NCBI RefSeq assembly: GCF_001742745.1
Contig: NZ_MJAK01000010.1
Location: 1-64,000 of the forward strand
DNA: 64,000 nucleotides
Reading direction: 5' to 3'
Source: Curtobacterium sp. ER1/6
Lineage (GTDB): Bacteria; Actinomycetota; Actinomycetes; Actinomycetales; Microbacteriaceae
The first letter of the stretch is position 1. Each line of letters begins with the position of its first letter. A model generated the notes under the pieces. It ran no database searches and had not been told where the DNA came from. It worked only from the letters and a program-made list of their open reading frames with translations. The translations under genes and the position numbers were made by a program. This document shows, piece by piece, positions 26,019 to 36,137 of this stretch.

Positions 26019-26816
26019 TCAGCTCCCGCGGTAGGTGCTGTACGCGAAGGGGCTGAGCAGCAGCGGCACGTGCAGGTGGTCGGTCCCGGACACCGTGAAG
26101 GCCACGACGACGTACGGGTGGAACGACGGGACACCGGTCGCACGGTGGTGGGCGCCCGTGTCGAACCGCAGCTCCAGGTCGCCGCGGGGCAGCACGTCCG
26201 GACCGAGCCCGGCGCGGCCGTCCGCGTCGGTCTCGCCGGTCGCCAGGACCTCGCCCTCGGCCGTCCGCAGCGCCAGCGCGACACCTGCGGCCGGGGCGCC
26301 GGTCCGGGCGTCGAGCACGTGCGTGGTGAGGTGCGGGACGCCGAAGGTCGCACGGATGCGGTGCACCGCGATGTCGGCGAGGGCGGCGGTGGCCTCGGCG
26401 ACCTCGGGTTCCGGGTCCCCGGCGAGCCGCCGTTCGAGCTCGGCGAGGAGCTCCTCCGGCGTCCGACCGGCCGCGCGCACGAGGAAGACCCTGCCGAACC
26501 GCTCCTCGTACGCGGCGTTCCCGCGGGTGATCGCCGCCGCGACGTCGTCCTGCGCCGTGGCCATCGCCCCCTGCTCACGGGCGGACGTCGGCTCGGTGGT
26601 GCGCTCGCCGATGCGGGGGTGCTCGGCGAGCGCGGTGTCGAGGTCCGTCGCGGTCCACGCCGCCGCCGCCTCGGTCGCCGCCGCGACGAGCGTCGGGACC
26701 GACCGGTACGGGCGTGCGGCCACCAGGGCGTCGGCCCACGCGGGGACCGCTGCCCACCCCATGGCGGTCGTCCGGGCGTCGGCGGCGGGGGCGGAGTCGA
26801 AGTCGCTGAGGTCCAC
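26019..26816 (-). CDS. uraD-uraH: Fused OHCU decarboxylase / 5-hydroxyisourate hydrolase
   Basis: Bifunctional enzyme for the last two steps from 5-hydroxyisourate to allantoin. The N-terminal UraD domain (about 1-150) has the catalytic His66 in EHPRIGE and the SAREQ motif. The C-terminal UraH transthyretin-like domain (about 155-265) has LTTHVLDARTG, GVPSFHPYVVVAF and the tail HLHVPLLLSPFAYSTYRGS. The GTG at 26816, 7 nt after TAGGGT, is preferred over a GTG 9 nt upstream. No uricase or allantoinase gene is in view, so it acts with genes elsewhere or is an orphan. Confidence 0.88.
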   Translation of the reverse strand: MDLSDFDSAPAADARTTAMGWAAVPAWADALVAARPYRSVPTLVAAATEAAAAWTATDLDTALAEHPRIGERTTEPTSAREQGAMATAQDDVAAAITRGNAAYEERFGRVFLVRAAGRTPEELLAELERRLAGDPEPEVAEATAALADIAVHRIRATFGVPHLTTHVLDARTGAPAAGVALALRTAEGEVLATGETDADGRAGLGPDVLPRGDLELRFDTGAHHRATGVPSFHPYVVVAFTVSGTDHLHVPLLLSPFAYSTYRGS

Positions 26817-26886
26817 CCGCCTCACCCTAGGGACCGCGCGTTACGCCGGCGTTTCGGGTGCCCGGTCGCCCGCACCTCTTCCGCGG

Positions 26887-26948
26887 GACGCAACGTCGGC
26901 GGTTCCTCGCAGCGGTACTCCGCTGCGCGAGGTCGCCCAGGTTGCGTC
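26887..26948 (-). terminator. Nested inverted repeat after the FusB-like gene
   Basis: Outer arms GACGCAAC/GTTGCGTC (8 bp) enclose an inner hairpin of CCTCGC-AGCGG with its bulged complement. It lies just 3' of the FusB-like gene and before the uraD-uraH start, and is likely a terminator. Confidence 0.55.
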
Positions 26949-26974
26949 TTGCGGATCCGACGGGTGCCCGGGCG

Positions 26975-27457
26975 TCAGAGCTCGGTGACGAAGGACGCCG
27001 CGCGCAGCTGCAGGTCCTCGATCCGGCGCAGGCGGGCGGCCTCGACGTCGAACCCTTCGTACGCCGGCGGGACCGGGCGCCGGACGTTCCGGGAGCACTC
27101 GAAGTCCTGGCAGACCAGTGTCCCGACGGTGTTCCCGTTGCGGCCGGCCTTGCCCGAGCGCTTCGTGGCGGAGAACACGACGTCGTTGGGCAGCGTGACG
27201 TCCTGGCACCACGAGCACTGTGTCCGTGCACGCGGCGACGCCTCGGCCTGCCGGAACAGCACGCCGACGAGGTCGCCCTCGAGCGTGGGCACGACTGCGT
27301 ACGAACGCCGGGTGGTCTTCGGGTCGCGCCAGCCGAGGAAGTCGAGCGCCTCCCAGTCGAGGGCGTCGAGGTCGGCGGGCAGGGTGAGGCCGGTGACCTC
27401 CTTGCGGGAGGCGTTGACGAAGGAGGAACGGATGGTCTTCTCGCTGATGGGCAGCAC
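26975..27457 (-). CDS. FusB/FBP-type elongation factor G-binding protein
   Basis: Protein of 160 residues: MLPISEKTIRSSFVNASRKE start, a helical N-terminal part and a C-terminal treble-clef zinc finger (CSWC and CQDFEC). FusB-type proteins bind EF-G and release it from the ribosome, in some cases giving fusidic acid resistance. Chromosomal homologues may only be housekeeping. No good ribosome site precedes the GTG. A 16-codon leader ORF and three hairpins lie upstream (27458-27634). Confidence 0.8.
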   Translation of the reverse strand: MLPISEKTIRSSFVNASRKEVTGLTLPADLDALDWEALDFLGWRDPKTTRRSYAVVPTLEGDLVGVLFRQAEASPRARTQCSWCQDVTLPNDVVFSATKRSGKAGRNGNTVGTLVCQDFECSRNVRRPVPPAYEGFDVEAARLRRIEDLQLRAASFVTEL

Positions 27458-27634
27458 GGTGTGGTCGCTCTCGACGGGGCCCGGGCGCGAGTGCGCCGCG
27501 CGGGCCGAAGGGGATGTGTGGTCAGGGTTCGACGACGACGGCGGCCGTGCCGGACGGCACAGCCGGGGGCGTCACGCCCTGATGCCGGCGCTCCGGGCGC
27601 CGACCACCTCCTGCTGACTCACGCGTCCAGCCTA
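27458..27634 (-). promoter_or_regulatory. Structured leader of the FusB-like gene
   Basis: Promoter hexamer TAGGCT at 27629-27634 lies 6 nt before the leader ORF start. Hairpins follow: CGGCGC/GCGCCG inside the leader ORF, GGGCG/CGCCC across its stop codon, and GTGCC/GGCAC further on (27543-27564). The FusB-like gene starts 114 nt after the leader stop. This fits attenuation control, but no alternative fold was tested. Confidence 0.45.
27572..27622 (-). CDS. Leader peptide ORF (16 codons)
   Basis: GTG start 6 nt after TAGGCT, stop TGA at 27572-27574; peptide MSQQEVVGARSAGIRA. The promoter-to-start geometry is the same as for at least 26 other genes in this window, which makes translation from the first base plausible. 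It is too short for any homology evidence. An AGGAGG inside the ORF has no start at good spacing. Confidence 0.4.
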   Translation of the reverse strand: MSQQEVVGARSAGIRA

Positions 27635-27675
27635 CGACGACGTGTCAAGCCGGGCGTGTCGCGGCGGCAGCCCGG

Positions 27676-28323
27676 TCAAGCACCAGGTCGCAGCAGGACG
27701 ATCGACCCGTCGAGCGCGGGCTGCCGACGGAGCGCACCGTGGCGCGCGTCCCACTCGCCCGACGTGAGCGCGTTCCGCAGGGCCGCGACGGATCGGCGAG
27801 CGGTCAGGTCGTCGACCAGGCTCCACGCGGGGTCGGCGGCCCGGACGTCGGCGTCGAGGAGTCGTTCCGGCCGCGCGTAGTAGCCCTCACCGAAGCCGTC
27901 CACGCAGGTGAACGGCACCGGCAGGCGCACGACGTCGACGGACGGCCCGACGAGCGTCGCCAGCCGGTCGATCGTCGGCAGCCCGGCAGCCTCGGCGGCG
28001 ACCACGTCGGGCGCGTACTCGGCGAGCCACCCGGCACGGAGGCGGTCCGGGTCGCGCGCGAGCACCACGACACGACCACCGGTGGGCAGCGCGAGTGCAG
28101 CGAGCGTGTCCTCGGCCGGGAAGGTCAGCAGCGTGGCATCGACGTCCTCGTCGGCCACGAGCTCGCGGTCCGCGGGCACGTACGAGACCGGGCCCCCGCG
28201 GACCTCGCGCACGATGCGGGCGTCACCGAGGGCCTTCGCGACCGCGCGGACGAAGGTCGGCTCCGGGCGGCGGTGTCGTCGCAGGAGCGCCGCTCGGTCC
28301 TCGTCCGTCGGCATCGTCGTCAC
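27676..28323 (-). CDS. Degenerate class I SAM methyltransferase-like protein
   Basis: Protein of 215 residues. The C-terminal half (FTCVDGFGEGYYARPERLLDADVRAA and TSGEWDARHG) matches small actinobacterial methyltransferases. The N-terminal SAM motif is changed: VREVRGGPVSYVPADREL where relatives have a VGAGTGSYEPADRE-like loop. The middle of the Rossmann fold is about 30 residues shorter. It may be inactive or bind something else. Leaderless GTG start: TAGGGT 6 nt upstream. Confidence 0.65.
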   Translation of the reverse strand: MTTMPTDEDRAALLRRHRRPEPTFVRAVAKALGDARIVREVRGGPVSYVPADRELVADEDVDATLLTFPAEDTLAALALPTGGRVVVLARDPDRLRAGWLAEYAPDVVAAEAAGLPTIDRLATLVGPSVDVVRLPVPFTCVDGFGEGYYARPERLLDADVRAADPAWSLVDDLTARRSVAALRNALTSGEWDARHGALRRQPALDGSIVLLRPGA

Positions 28324-28361
28324 CGCCCCACCCTACGGAGGCTCCCTGCTAGCGTCGACGC

Positions 28362-28616
28362 GTGGTCTCCGGGGGATTCGCCGTCGTCAGCATCGTCTAC
28401 CTGGCGGTCGTGCTGCTGGCGCTCGTGCTCGTCGTCGCACTCGTCGTGCTCGTGTTCGCCGCGATCCGTGTGCTGCGGCTGACGGCGACCGAGAAGGAGC
28501 TGCGGATCGATCGGCTCCGTGTGGACGCGCTCGTCGACACGCTCGGCGACGAGGGCACCGACGGTCCCGGCGTCACCGGCGCCCCGGACCAGCCGTCGGG
28601 CCCGACGGCCTCCTGA
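28362..28616 (+). CDS. Small membrane protein, function unknown
   Basis: Protein of 84 residues with one long hydrophobic helix (about 8-34), a charged segment with heptad-like leucines (RLTATEKELRIDRLRVDALVDTL) and a Gly/Pro/Thr tail. TAGCGT at 28350-28355, 6 nt before the GTG, supports this start. Family not recognised. Confidence 0.65.
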   Translation: MVSGGFAVVSIVYLAVVLLALVLVVALVVLVFAAIRVLRLTATEKELRIDRLRVDALVDTLGDEGTDGPGVTGAPDQPSGPTAS

Positions 28617-28634
28617 CGAGGACCCACCCGACGC

Positions 28635-29540
28635 TCAGTCGGCCTGCTCGGCCTCGCCCGCCCGCACGGCAGCGAGCCGCTCGGACCGTTCCGTCGCGGC
28701 CCAGGTCCCCAGCAGCGCCAGCGACCGCTCGGACTCGCTGCCCGGCTCCGCCGAGTACGTGAACATCGTCAGACCGGGGTCCGCGACGAGCTCGAGCGCC
28801 TCGAAGTCGAGCTGCAGCTCGCCGACGATCGGGTGTGCGATCCGCTTACCGCCCCGTCGGTGCACCCGCACGTCGTGCGCTGCCCACCAGGACCGGAACT
28901 CCTCGCTCCGCGTCGACAGCTCGCCGACGAGCGTGACCAGGCCCGGCTCGCAGGGGTTCGCCACCGCGGCGGCCCGCAGCACGGCCACGGCCTCCCGCGC
29001 CGTGGCCGCCCAGTCCGGGAAGAAGCCGCGGGCGGCGGGGTCGAGGAAGGTGAACCGTGCGGTGTTCACCGGTCGGCCGGGGCCCGCGAACATCGGCGCG
29101 TACAGTGCGCGGCCCAGCTCGTTCGTCGCGACGACGTCGCCGCGTTCGTTGCGCACCCACGCGGGGGCACCGGTGATCGCGTCGAGCAGGCGCTGCACGC
29201 CCGGACGCACCCGGGTCGGGACGTTCCGGTGCATGACCTTGACCCCGGCGTTCGCCAGCCGGGCGAGGTCGAACAGGTGCACGCGTTCGTCCTCGTCGAG
29301 CTGCAGGGCGCCGGCCAGGCCCTCGAGCACGCTGTCCGAGACGCCCTTCAGCGAGCCGCGCTCGAGTCGGGTGTAGTAGTCGACGCTCACGCCGGCGAGC
29401 ATCGCGACCTCGTGCCGACGCAGGCCCGGCACGCGACGCACCCCTCCGCCGAAGGACGGCATGCCGACCTCGTCCGGGGTGAGCCGCGCCCGCCGCGAGG
29501 ACAGGAAGTCACGGATCTCGTTGCGCACGTCGATACCCAT
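28635..29540 (-). CDS. XRE-family regulator with MmyB-like domain
   Basis: Second MmyB-type regulator (301 residues), clearly paralogous to the one at 12390-13313: DFLSSRRARLTPDEVGM, GLRRHEVAMLAGVSVDYYTRLERG, and ligand-domain pieces VRNERGDVVATNELGRALY and EEFRSWWAAHDVRVHRRGGKRIAHP. Unlike the first copy it has no coupled transporter. Leaderless ATG: TACGCT 6 nt upstream. The target is unknown. Confidence 0.87.
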   Translation of the reverse strand: MGIDVRNEIRDFLSSRRARLTPDEVGMPSFGGGVRRVPGLRRHEVAMLAGVSVDYYTRLERGSLKGVSDSVLEGLAGALQLDEDERVHLFDLARLANAGVKVMHRNVPTRVRPGVQRLLDAITGAPAWVRNERGDVVATNELGRALYAPMFAGPGRPVNTARFTFLDPAARGFFPDWAATAREAVAVLRAAAVANPCEPGLVTLVGELSTRSEEFRSWWAAHDVRVHRRGGKRIAHPIVGELQLDFEALELVADPGLTMFTYSAEPGSESERSLALLGTWAATERSERLAAVRAGEAEQAD

Positions 29541-29632
29541 GGCACGAGCGTACGTGGCCGGACCCGAGCGGCGACAGGCACCCGCGGTACCCGTGGACGG
29601 CGCGGCCGTCGCGGTGGGAGGTGACCGGACGG

Positions 29633-29676
29633 CGGACGGGAGGCGCGGTGCCGGACCGCACCGCGCCTCCCGTCCG
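29633..29676 (-). terminator. GACGGGAGGC-family hairpin, copy 7
   Basis: Perfect 19-bp arms and a 6-nt loop, 12 bp 3' of the CNNM-family gene stop codon and before the XRE gene. Confidence 0.82.
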
Positions 29677-29688
29677 GCGGTGACCCGG

Positions 29689-30987
29689 CTACGCGGCCGG
29701 CGGGGCCACGCTCGCCGGTCCGGCTGGAGCCGCCGCGGCAGCGGGCGTCACCCGGACGCGCGCGACGCGGTGGCCGTCCATCTCGGTGACCTCGAGCCGG
29801 TGCTCGCCGACGTCGACGACGTCGCCGACCTCCGGCACCCGGTCGAGGTGGACCTGCACGAGGCCACCCACGGTCTCGTAGTCGCCGTCCGGCAGCTGCG
29901 GGCAGCCGTCCGCGGCCAGGTCCTCGAGCACGGTGGCACCGTCGATCCCGTCCGACTCGGCGGCCGGCGGGTCGTACTCGTCCCGGATCCGGCCGACCAG
30001 GTCCTCGAGCAGGGCCTCGAGCGTGACCATGCCGGCGCTGCCGCCGTACTCGTCGACGACGAGGGCGATCTGGTGGCCGTCGGTCCGCATGTCGGCGATC
30101 GCGCTCGACAGCGACTTCGTCTCGGGCATCGCGAGGACGGGGCGCACGAGGGTCGACACGGGCGCGGCCGGGTCGGCCGGACGGAGCAGGTCCCGCAGGT
30201 GCACGAAGCCGGCGACGTCGTCGCGCGAGCCCTCGGTGACCAGGTAGCGGGTGTGCCCCTCCTCGATGGCGTGGTCCGTCGCCTCGGCGATGGACACCGA
30301 CGCGTCGATCGTGGACACGTCGTACCAGGGCCGCATCGACTCGCGCAGGATCCGGTCGCCGGCGTCGAGCGCGCTCCGGGCGATGCGGCGGCCCTGCGCG
30401 TCGATCGCGTCGTGGTCCTCGACCAGGCCGCGGAGCTCCTCGGTGCTCATCGACTCGCTGCGGGCGTGCGGGTCGCCCCCGAGCAGCCGGACCACGGCGT
30501 TCGTGGTCGCCGACAGCACCCAGATCACCGGGCGCATCACGATCGCGAAGCGGTCCAGCGTCGGGGCGACCGCCATCGAGAAGCCCTCGGCGCGCTGCAG
30601 CGCGAGGCGCTTCGGCACGAGTTCACCGAAGACGAGTGACAGGTACGCGATGACGAGGGTCATGAGCACGAGGGCCACGGCCTCGGCGGCACCCTGGTCG
30701 AGTCCGAGACCCGACAGCAGCGGCGCGACGTCCGGCGCGATCGAGGACGCACCGTAGGCGGCGGAGAAGAACCCGGCGACCGTCACACCGATCTGCACGG
30801 CGGACAGGAAGCGGTTCGGGTCACGACCGAGGGCGGCGACCCGGGCCCCGCGGCTGCCACGGCGTTCGAGCTGCTGGAGCTGCGACTCGCGGAGCGACAC
30901 GAGGGCGATCTCGGCGGCGGCGAACACGCCACCGACGAGCACGAAGAGGATGACGAGCCCGAAGGCGATCCAGGTGTCGGCGTCCAT
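29689..30987 (-). CDS. CNNM/CorC (HlyC-type) membrane protein
   Basis: Protein of 432 residues: DUF21/CNNM membrane domain (residues about 1-190, with FAAAEIALVSLRESQL and GELVPKRLALQRAE), paired CBS domains (about 205-330, with VDEYGGSAGMVTLEALLEDLVG) and a CorC/HlyC C-terminal domain (about 345-420). The family moves or senses magnesium and related ions. The start codon ATG shares bases with the stop of an 18-codon upstream ORF (TGATG). Confidence 0.88.
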   Translation of the reverse strand: MDADTWIAFGLVILFVLVGGVFAAAEIALVSLRESQLQQLERRGSRGARVAALGRDPNRFLSAVQIGVTVAGFFSAAYGASSIAPDVAPLLSGLGLDQGAAEAVALVLMTLVIAYLSLVFGELVPKRLALQRAEGFSMAVAPTLDRFAIVMRPVIWVLSATTNAVVRLLGGDPHARSESMSTEELRGLVEDHDAIDAQGRRIARSALDAGDRILRESMRPWYDVSTIDASVSIAEATDHAIEEGHTRYLVTEGSRDDVAGFVHLRDLLRPADPAAPVSTLVRPVLAMPETKSLSSAIADMRTDGHQIALVVDEYGGSAGMVTLEALLEDLVGRIRDEYDPPAAESDGIDGATVLEDLAADGCPQLPDGDYETVGGLVQVHLDRVPEVGDVVDVGEHRLEVTEMDGHRVARVRVTPAAAAAPAGPASVAPPAA

Positions 30988-31043
30988 CAGCGGGACACCA
31001 CCGAGGGTCGACGACGGGCGGGCGGTCTGTGGTGATCGTCCAT
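30987..31043 (-). CDS. Leader ORF overlapping the CNNM gene start (18 codons)
   Basis: ATG at 31043, 6 nt after the hexamer CAGAAT; peptide MDDHHRPPARRRPSVVSR; stop TGA overlaps the CNNM ATG by one base. A ribosome ending here could restart on the CNNM gene, so expression would be coupled to passage through Pro- and Arg-rich codons. No homology evidence is possible. Confidence 0.4.
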   Translation of the reverse strand: MDDHHRPPARRRPSVVSR

Positions 31044-31126
31044 GCTGTGATTCTGCACAGGTCAGCTGGGACGGAGCCGCGTCGGTGCTGCGCGGGTGCT
31101 GGGCATCCGGCGAGCGTCCGACCGGG

Positions 31127-32251
31127 TCAGGTGGTGAGCGAGCGACCGATCCGCGCTTCGAGCCAGGCCTCGGGGTCGATCGGCGTCACGGCGTCCATCA
31201 GGACCTCGAGGTGCAGGTGCGCACCCGTCGAGACGCCCGAGGAGCCGACGCTGCCGATGAACTGCCCGGCCGCCACGGTGTCGCCGGCCCGGAGGGGCGA
31301 CGACCCGGGGATCATGTGGCCGTACAGGGTCGAGACCCGGCGGCCGTCGATCACGTGGTCGATGATCACCGTGTTGCCGTACGAGAAGTACGTGCCCGAG
31401 ACCCGGACCGTCCCCGCCGCCACGGCGCCGATGGGGGCGCCCATGCCGGGGTTGAAGTCGAGTCCCTGGTGGAGCGACGAGCACGCGCCGCACGGGGCCG
31501 CGCGGTAGCCGAAGCCGGAGCTCATCCGGACCGGACCCGGGAACGGCGAGCGGACCTCGCCGCCGGCGGAGACGGAGCCGTCCGCCGCCACGCCGTCGGC
31601 CGAGCCGCCGGTGGCCGCGACGACGACCTTCTGGGCCTCGTTGACGGTGAAGTCGTCACGGTCGAGGGCGCTCGCCGTGACCGCCTGGGTGACGGCGTAG
31701 TCCTGGGTGCGGACCTGCGGCGCGAGGGTTGACGTCGCGGTCGACGTGCCGGCGCTGGCGTGCGCGGGCATCGCGGACGCGGCGAACATGGCCAGGGCGG
31801 CGGCGGCGCTCGTCAGGGTGATGCGGCTCGCGCGGTGCGAGCGGGACGGGCGGGGCGCGCGGACGGTGGTGGCGGTCGTGATCGCGGCGGGGCGGCGACG
31901 GACGACCTTCGTGATGCGGGCGTCGACGTGCTCGGTGGCCACGCGCGCCGTGGTCGCTCGTCGACCGGGCCGGCTCTCCGTGGGGAGCACCTGCGGCGCT
32001 GCTGCTGCCGCGGCTGGTGCCGGTGCCGGCTCGGCTGCGGTGGTCGCCGCGGTGTCCGGAGCGGTCGCCGCGGCGGTGGCGGGCAGGACCGCCGTGCTGC
32101 GCGGGGAGCGGGGAGCGCGTGGGCGGGGAGCGCGTGGGCGACGGGCGGGCTTCCTGGCTGCTGCGCGCTCGGCCTCGAGGGCAGCGCGACGGGACAGGTG
32201 CACGACCGGGGTCTCCGGCTGCTGCTGGTCGGTGTCGTGTGTCGTCGTCAT
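31127..32251 (-). CDS. M23 metallopeptidase, membrane-anchored
   Basis: Cell-wall endopeptidase of 374 residues. A long Ala/Pro/Arg-rich cytoplasmic part (1 to about 145) precedes a membrane helix ending PAHASAG, then a linker and the LytM domain. The zinc motifs are SSLHQGLDFNPGMG and GAHLHLEV, and the fold includes FSYGNTVIIDHVIDG and LYGHM. It probably trims peptidoglycan during growth or division. The upstream 90 bp are AT-richer and hold GTAAC and TGTACA motifs, so it is likely under envelope-type regulation. Confidence 0.87.
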   Translation of the reverse strand: MTTTHDTDQQQPETPVVHLSRRAALEAERAAARKPARRPRAPRPRAPRSPRSTAVLPATAAATAPDTAATTAAEPAPAPAAAAAAPQVLPTESRPGRRATTARVATEHVDARITKVVRRRPAAITTATTVRAPRPSRSHRASRITLTSAAAALAMFAASAMPAHASAGTSTATSTLAPQVRTQDYAVTQAVTASALDRDDFTVNEAQKVVVAATGGSADGVAADGSVSAGGEVRSPFPGPVRMSSGFGYRAAPCGACSSLHQGLDFNPGMGAPIGAVAAGTVRVSGTYFSYGNTVIIDHVIDGRRVSTLYGHMIPGSSPLRAGDTVAAGQFIGSVGSSGVSTGAHLHLEVLMDAVTPIDPEAWLEARIGRSLTT

Positions 32252-32413
32252 GGCCGCAGACCATTCTGCACGAGTCTGTCGCTTTGTACAGGCCTTTCCG
32301 TGATCTTCTCGTTACACAACGGCTGACAGTCCGCTGACGCGTCACCCTGCCTGCGGACCCGCTGGGCGACGGATCGGTAGCGTCTGGGTCCAGCGACCGG
32401 AAGGACCTGCGCC

Positions 32414-32902
32414 ATGGCCCGAACGCCGCGGGAACGGCACGAACCCATCGACCTCGCGACCGCCGAGGTCGTGCTCGCCGGTACCCAGGACCTGCTGCCG
32501 GTGCTCCGGACGTCCGCCGTGCGGGCCGGCGTCGACGCGTCGCGGATGCGGGTCGTCGGGGTCGACGACGTGCACGAGGTCGCCGACCACGCGGACGCGG
32601 ACCTCGCGGTCATCGCCATCCGTCGCCCGGGCGAGGACCCGGCGTTCCACCGCGCGCAGGAGACGGCCGAGCTCATCGCGCCGCTGCTCGCGCCGCACGC
32701 CGTCCGGATCGTCGTCACCGTGTCCGGCGTGACCCGCCTCGCGCCGAAGGTCGAGCGCACGCTCACGTCCGAGGTCCTGCACCAAATCGGGATCGCGTCC
32801 GCCACCTCGGGGTTCAAGCGTCCGTTCCGGAGCATGCGCACGCGGCTCGGCACGGCGGGACTCCGCGCCGCCGGCGTGCGCGTGTTCCGCATCACCGTCT
32901 GA
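32414..32902 (+). CDS. Conserved-looking hypothetical protein
   Basis: Protein of 162 residues; I do not recognise it. It is alpha/beta in character with [35 protein letters not shown] and a C-terminal basic stretch ([13 protein letters not shown]). A promoter TAGCGT at 32378-32383 and ribosome site GGAAGGA at 32399 support the ATG. The stop codon lies in a 15-bp tandem repeat. Confidence 0.65.
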   Translation: MARTPRERHEPIDLATAEVVLAGTQDLLPVLRTSAVRAGVDASRMRVVGVDDVHEVADHADADLAVIAIRRPGEDPAFHRAQETAELIAPLLAPHAVRIVVTVSGVTRLAPKVERTLTSEVLHQIGIASATSGFKRPFRSMRTRLGTAGLRAAGVRVFRITV

Positions 32903-32942
32903 GGCGTCACCGTCTGAGGCGTCACCGTCTGAGGCGTCACCG
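32893..32942 (+). repeat. 15-bp tandem repeat across a stop codon
   Basis: Three exact copies of CACCGTCTGAGGCGT plus 5 bp, beginning in the last codons of the hypothetical gene; each copy repeats the in-frame TGA. Confidence 0.92.
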
Positions 32943-32965
32943 GCAGCCTGGTCGTCGCCGGAGGG

Positions 32966-33009
32966 CCCATGTATCTTGATGTCGAGACATCCCGCGCCGC
33001 GAGTAGCGT
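32966..33009 (+). promoter_or_regulatory. Isocitrate dehydrogenase promoter and candidate operator
   Basis: TAGCGT at 33004-33009 is a likely -10. Around its -35 position lies an imperfect 22-bp inverted repeat centred on TCTTGATGTCGAGA (32974-32987). That placement would suit a repressor, but the protein is unknown. Confidence 0.5.
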
Positions 33010-33047
33010 GGACGTACCGACGGTCGAACAAGGGAGTACCCGCCAGC

Positions 33048-35258
<2,211 letters not shown>

Positions 35259-35266
35259 ACGCGCAC

Positions 35267-35322
35267 CGACGACGGACGGGAGGCGCGGTGCCAGCTGGCA
35301 CCGCGCCTCCCGTCCGTCGTCG
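35267..35322. terminator. GACGGGAGGC-family hairpin, copy 8 (perfect palindrome)
   Basis: A perfect 56-bp palindrome (28-bp arms with no loop, centred at 35294/35295) 8 bp after the isocitrate dehydrogenase stop. It is the longest member of the family and lies in a convergent region. Confidence 0.85.
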
Positions 35323-35356
35323 TGCCGCCTGCCCCGCCGCCCCGTCCGGGCCGAAA

Positions 35357-35384
35357 CCGTCACGCTCGACGTCGAGCGTGACGG
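35357..35384. repeat. 28-bp perfect palindrome
   Basis: CCGTCACGCTCGAC followed directly by its reverse complement, with no loop. It lies in the 338-bp gene-free stretch 35259-35596 and could be a protein-binding site, cruciform or second terminator. Confidence 0.85.
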
Positions 35385-35559
35385 AAGACGCCCACTCGGC
35401 GGACGTGAGCGGCACGTCCTGCCCGCTCGACGCACCGCGGTGCGAGCACGGCGGCCGATCGTCCGGTGTGTCCGAGCGAGCCAGATCCGTCACGCTCGGC
35501 GGTCCTCGGCGACGGTTCTCGCCCGTCCGGCGGACGTGAGCGGCGTGTCCTGCCCGCTC
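35357..35559. repeat. Two-copy imperfect direct repeat in a gene-free stretch
   Basis: Module 1 (35357-35428) and module 2 (35487-35559) share CCGTCACGCTCG at the start and, 40 to 41 bp on, a block GGCGGACGTGAGCGG followed by a variable base pair, GTCCTGCCCGCTC. The second block can form a TGAGCGG/CCGCTCA hairpin. No coding function is evident in 35259-35596. Confidence 0.75.
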
Positions 35560-35596
35560 AGCGGAACCCGCGCGCCGCGCGGGTGAGGCCCCCGCG

Positions 35597-36049
35597 TCAG
35601 CCCTTCGGGACGGGCGGACCGACCACGAGCAGCCCGGCGAACACCAGCGCGACCGCCACGACCCCGATCGCCGCCGACACCCCGGGCCGACGCACCACGG
35701 AGAAGAGCAGGCGGTCCCAGACCCCGGACCGCTCGTCGGCCGTCCGTCGCCAGGGCCCCTCGAGCATGCCGCGCCGGGCGACCGCGACCTCGAACGGCAC
35801 CGTGGCGTACGGCACGACGGCACTCGCCCAGCCGAGCACGAGCGCCCCGACGGACCAGCGCTGGTTCACCGCGACGACCGTCGTCACCACGAGGTAGGCC
35901 AGGAACACGAAGCCGTGGATGCTCCCGCCGATGCGCACGCCCCAGTCGCCGGCGTCGAGCGCGTACTTCAGCACCATCCCGGCGATGAGCAGCGTCCAGG
36001 TCACGAGTTCGGCCACGGCGGCGGCGCGGAACAGGGATCGGGGAGTCAT
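35597..36049 (-). CDS. DUF3817 membrane protein
   Basis: Four-helix membrane protein of 150 residues with the family start SLFRAAAVAELVTWTLLIAGMVLKY, the SIHGFVFLAYLV helix and a cytoplasmic loop before a last helix. Function unknown. Divergent from the ThuA gene. Confidence 0.82.
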   Translation of the reverse strand: MTPRSLFRAAAVAELVTWTLLIAGMVLKYALDAGDWGVRIGGSIHGFVFLAYLVVTTVVAVNQRWSVGALVLGWASAVVPYATVPFEVAVARRGMLEGPWRRTADERSGVWDRLLFSVVRRPGVSAAIGVVAVALVFAGLLVVGPPVPKG

Positions 36050-36137
36050 GCCGACATGGTCGCGCACCCTGCCGGGGAGACTCCCGACACACGGCCGGTC
36101 GTATCGATTCGACCCGACACCGGGTAGCGTCGTCGTC

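Noticed and set aside
32255-32345. A c-di-AMP (ydaO) riboswitch before the M23 peptidase
   Set aside because: The leader is only about 90 bp and shows no recognisable ydaO core; it looks like an AT-rich promoter instead.
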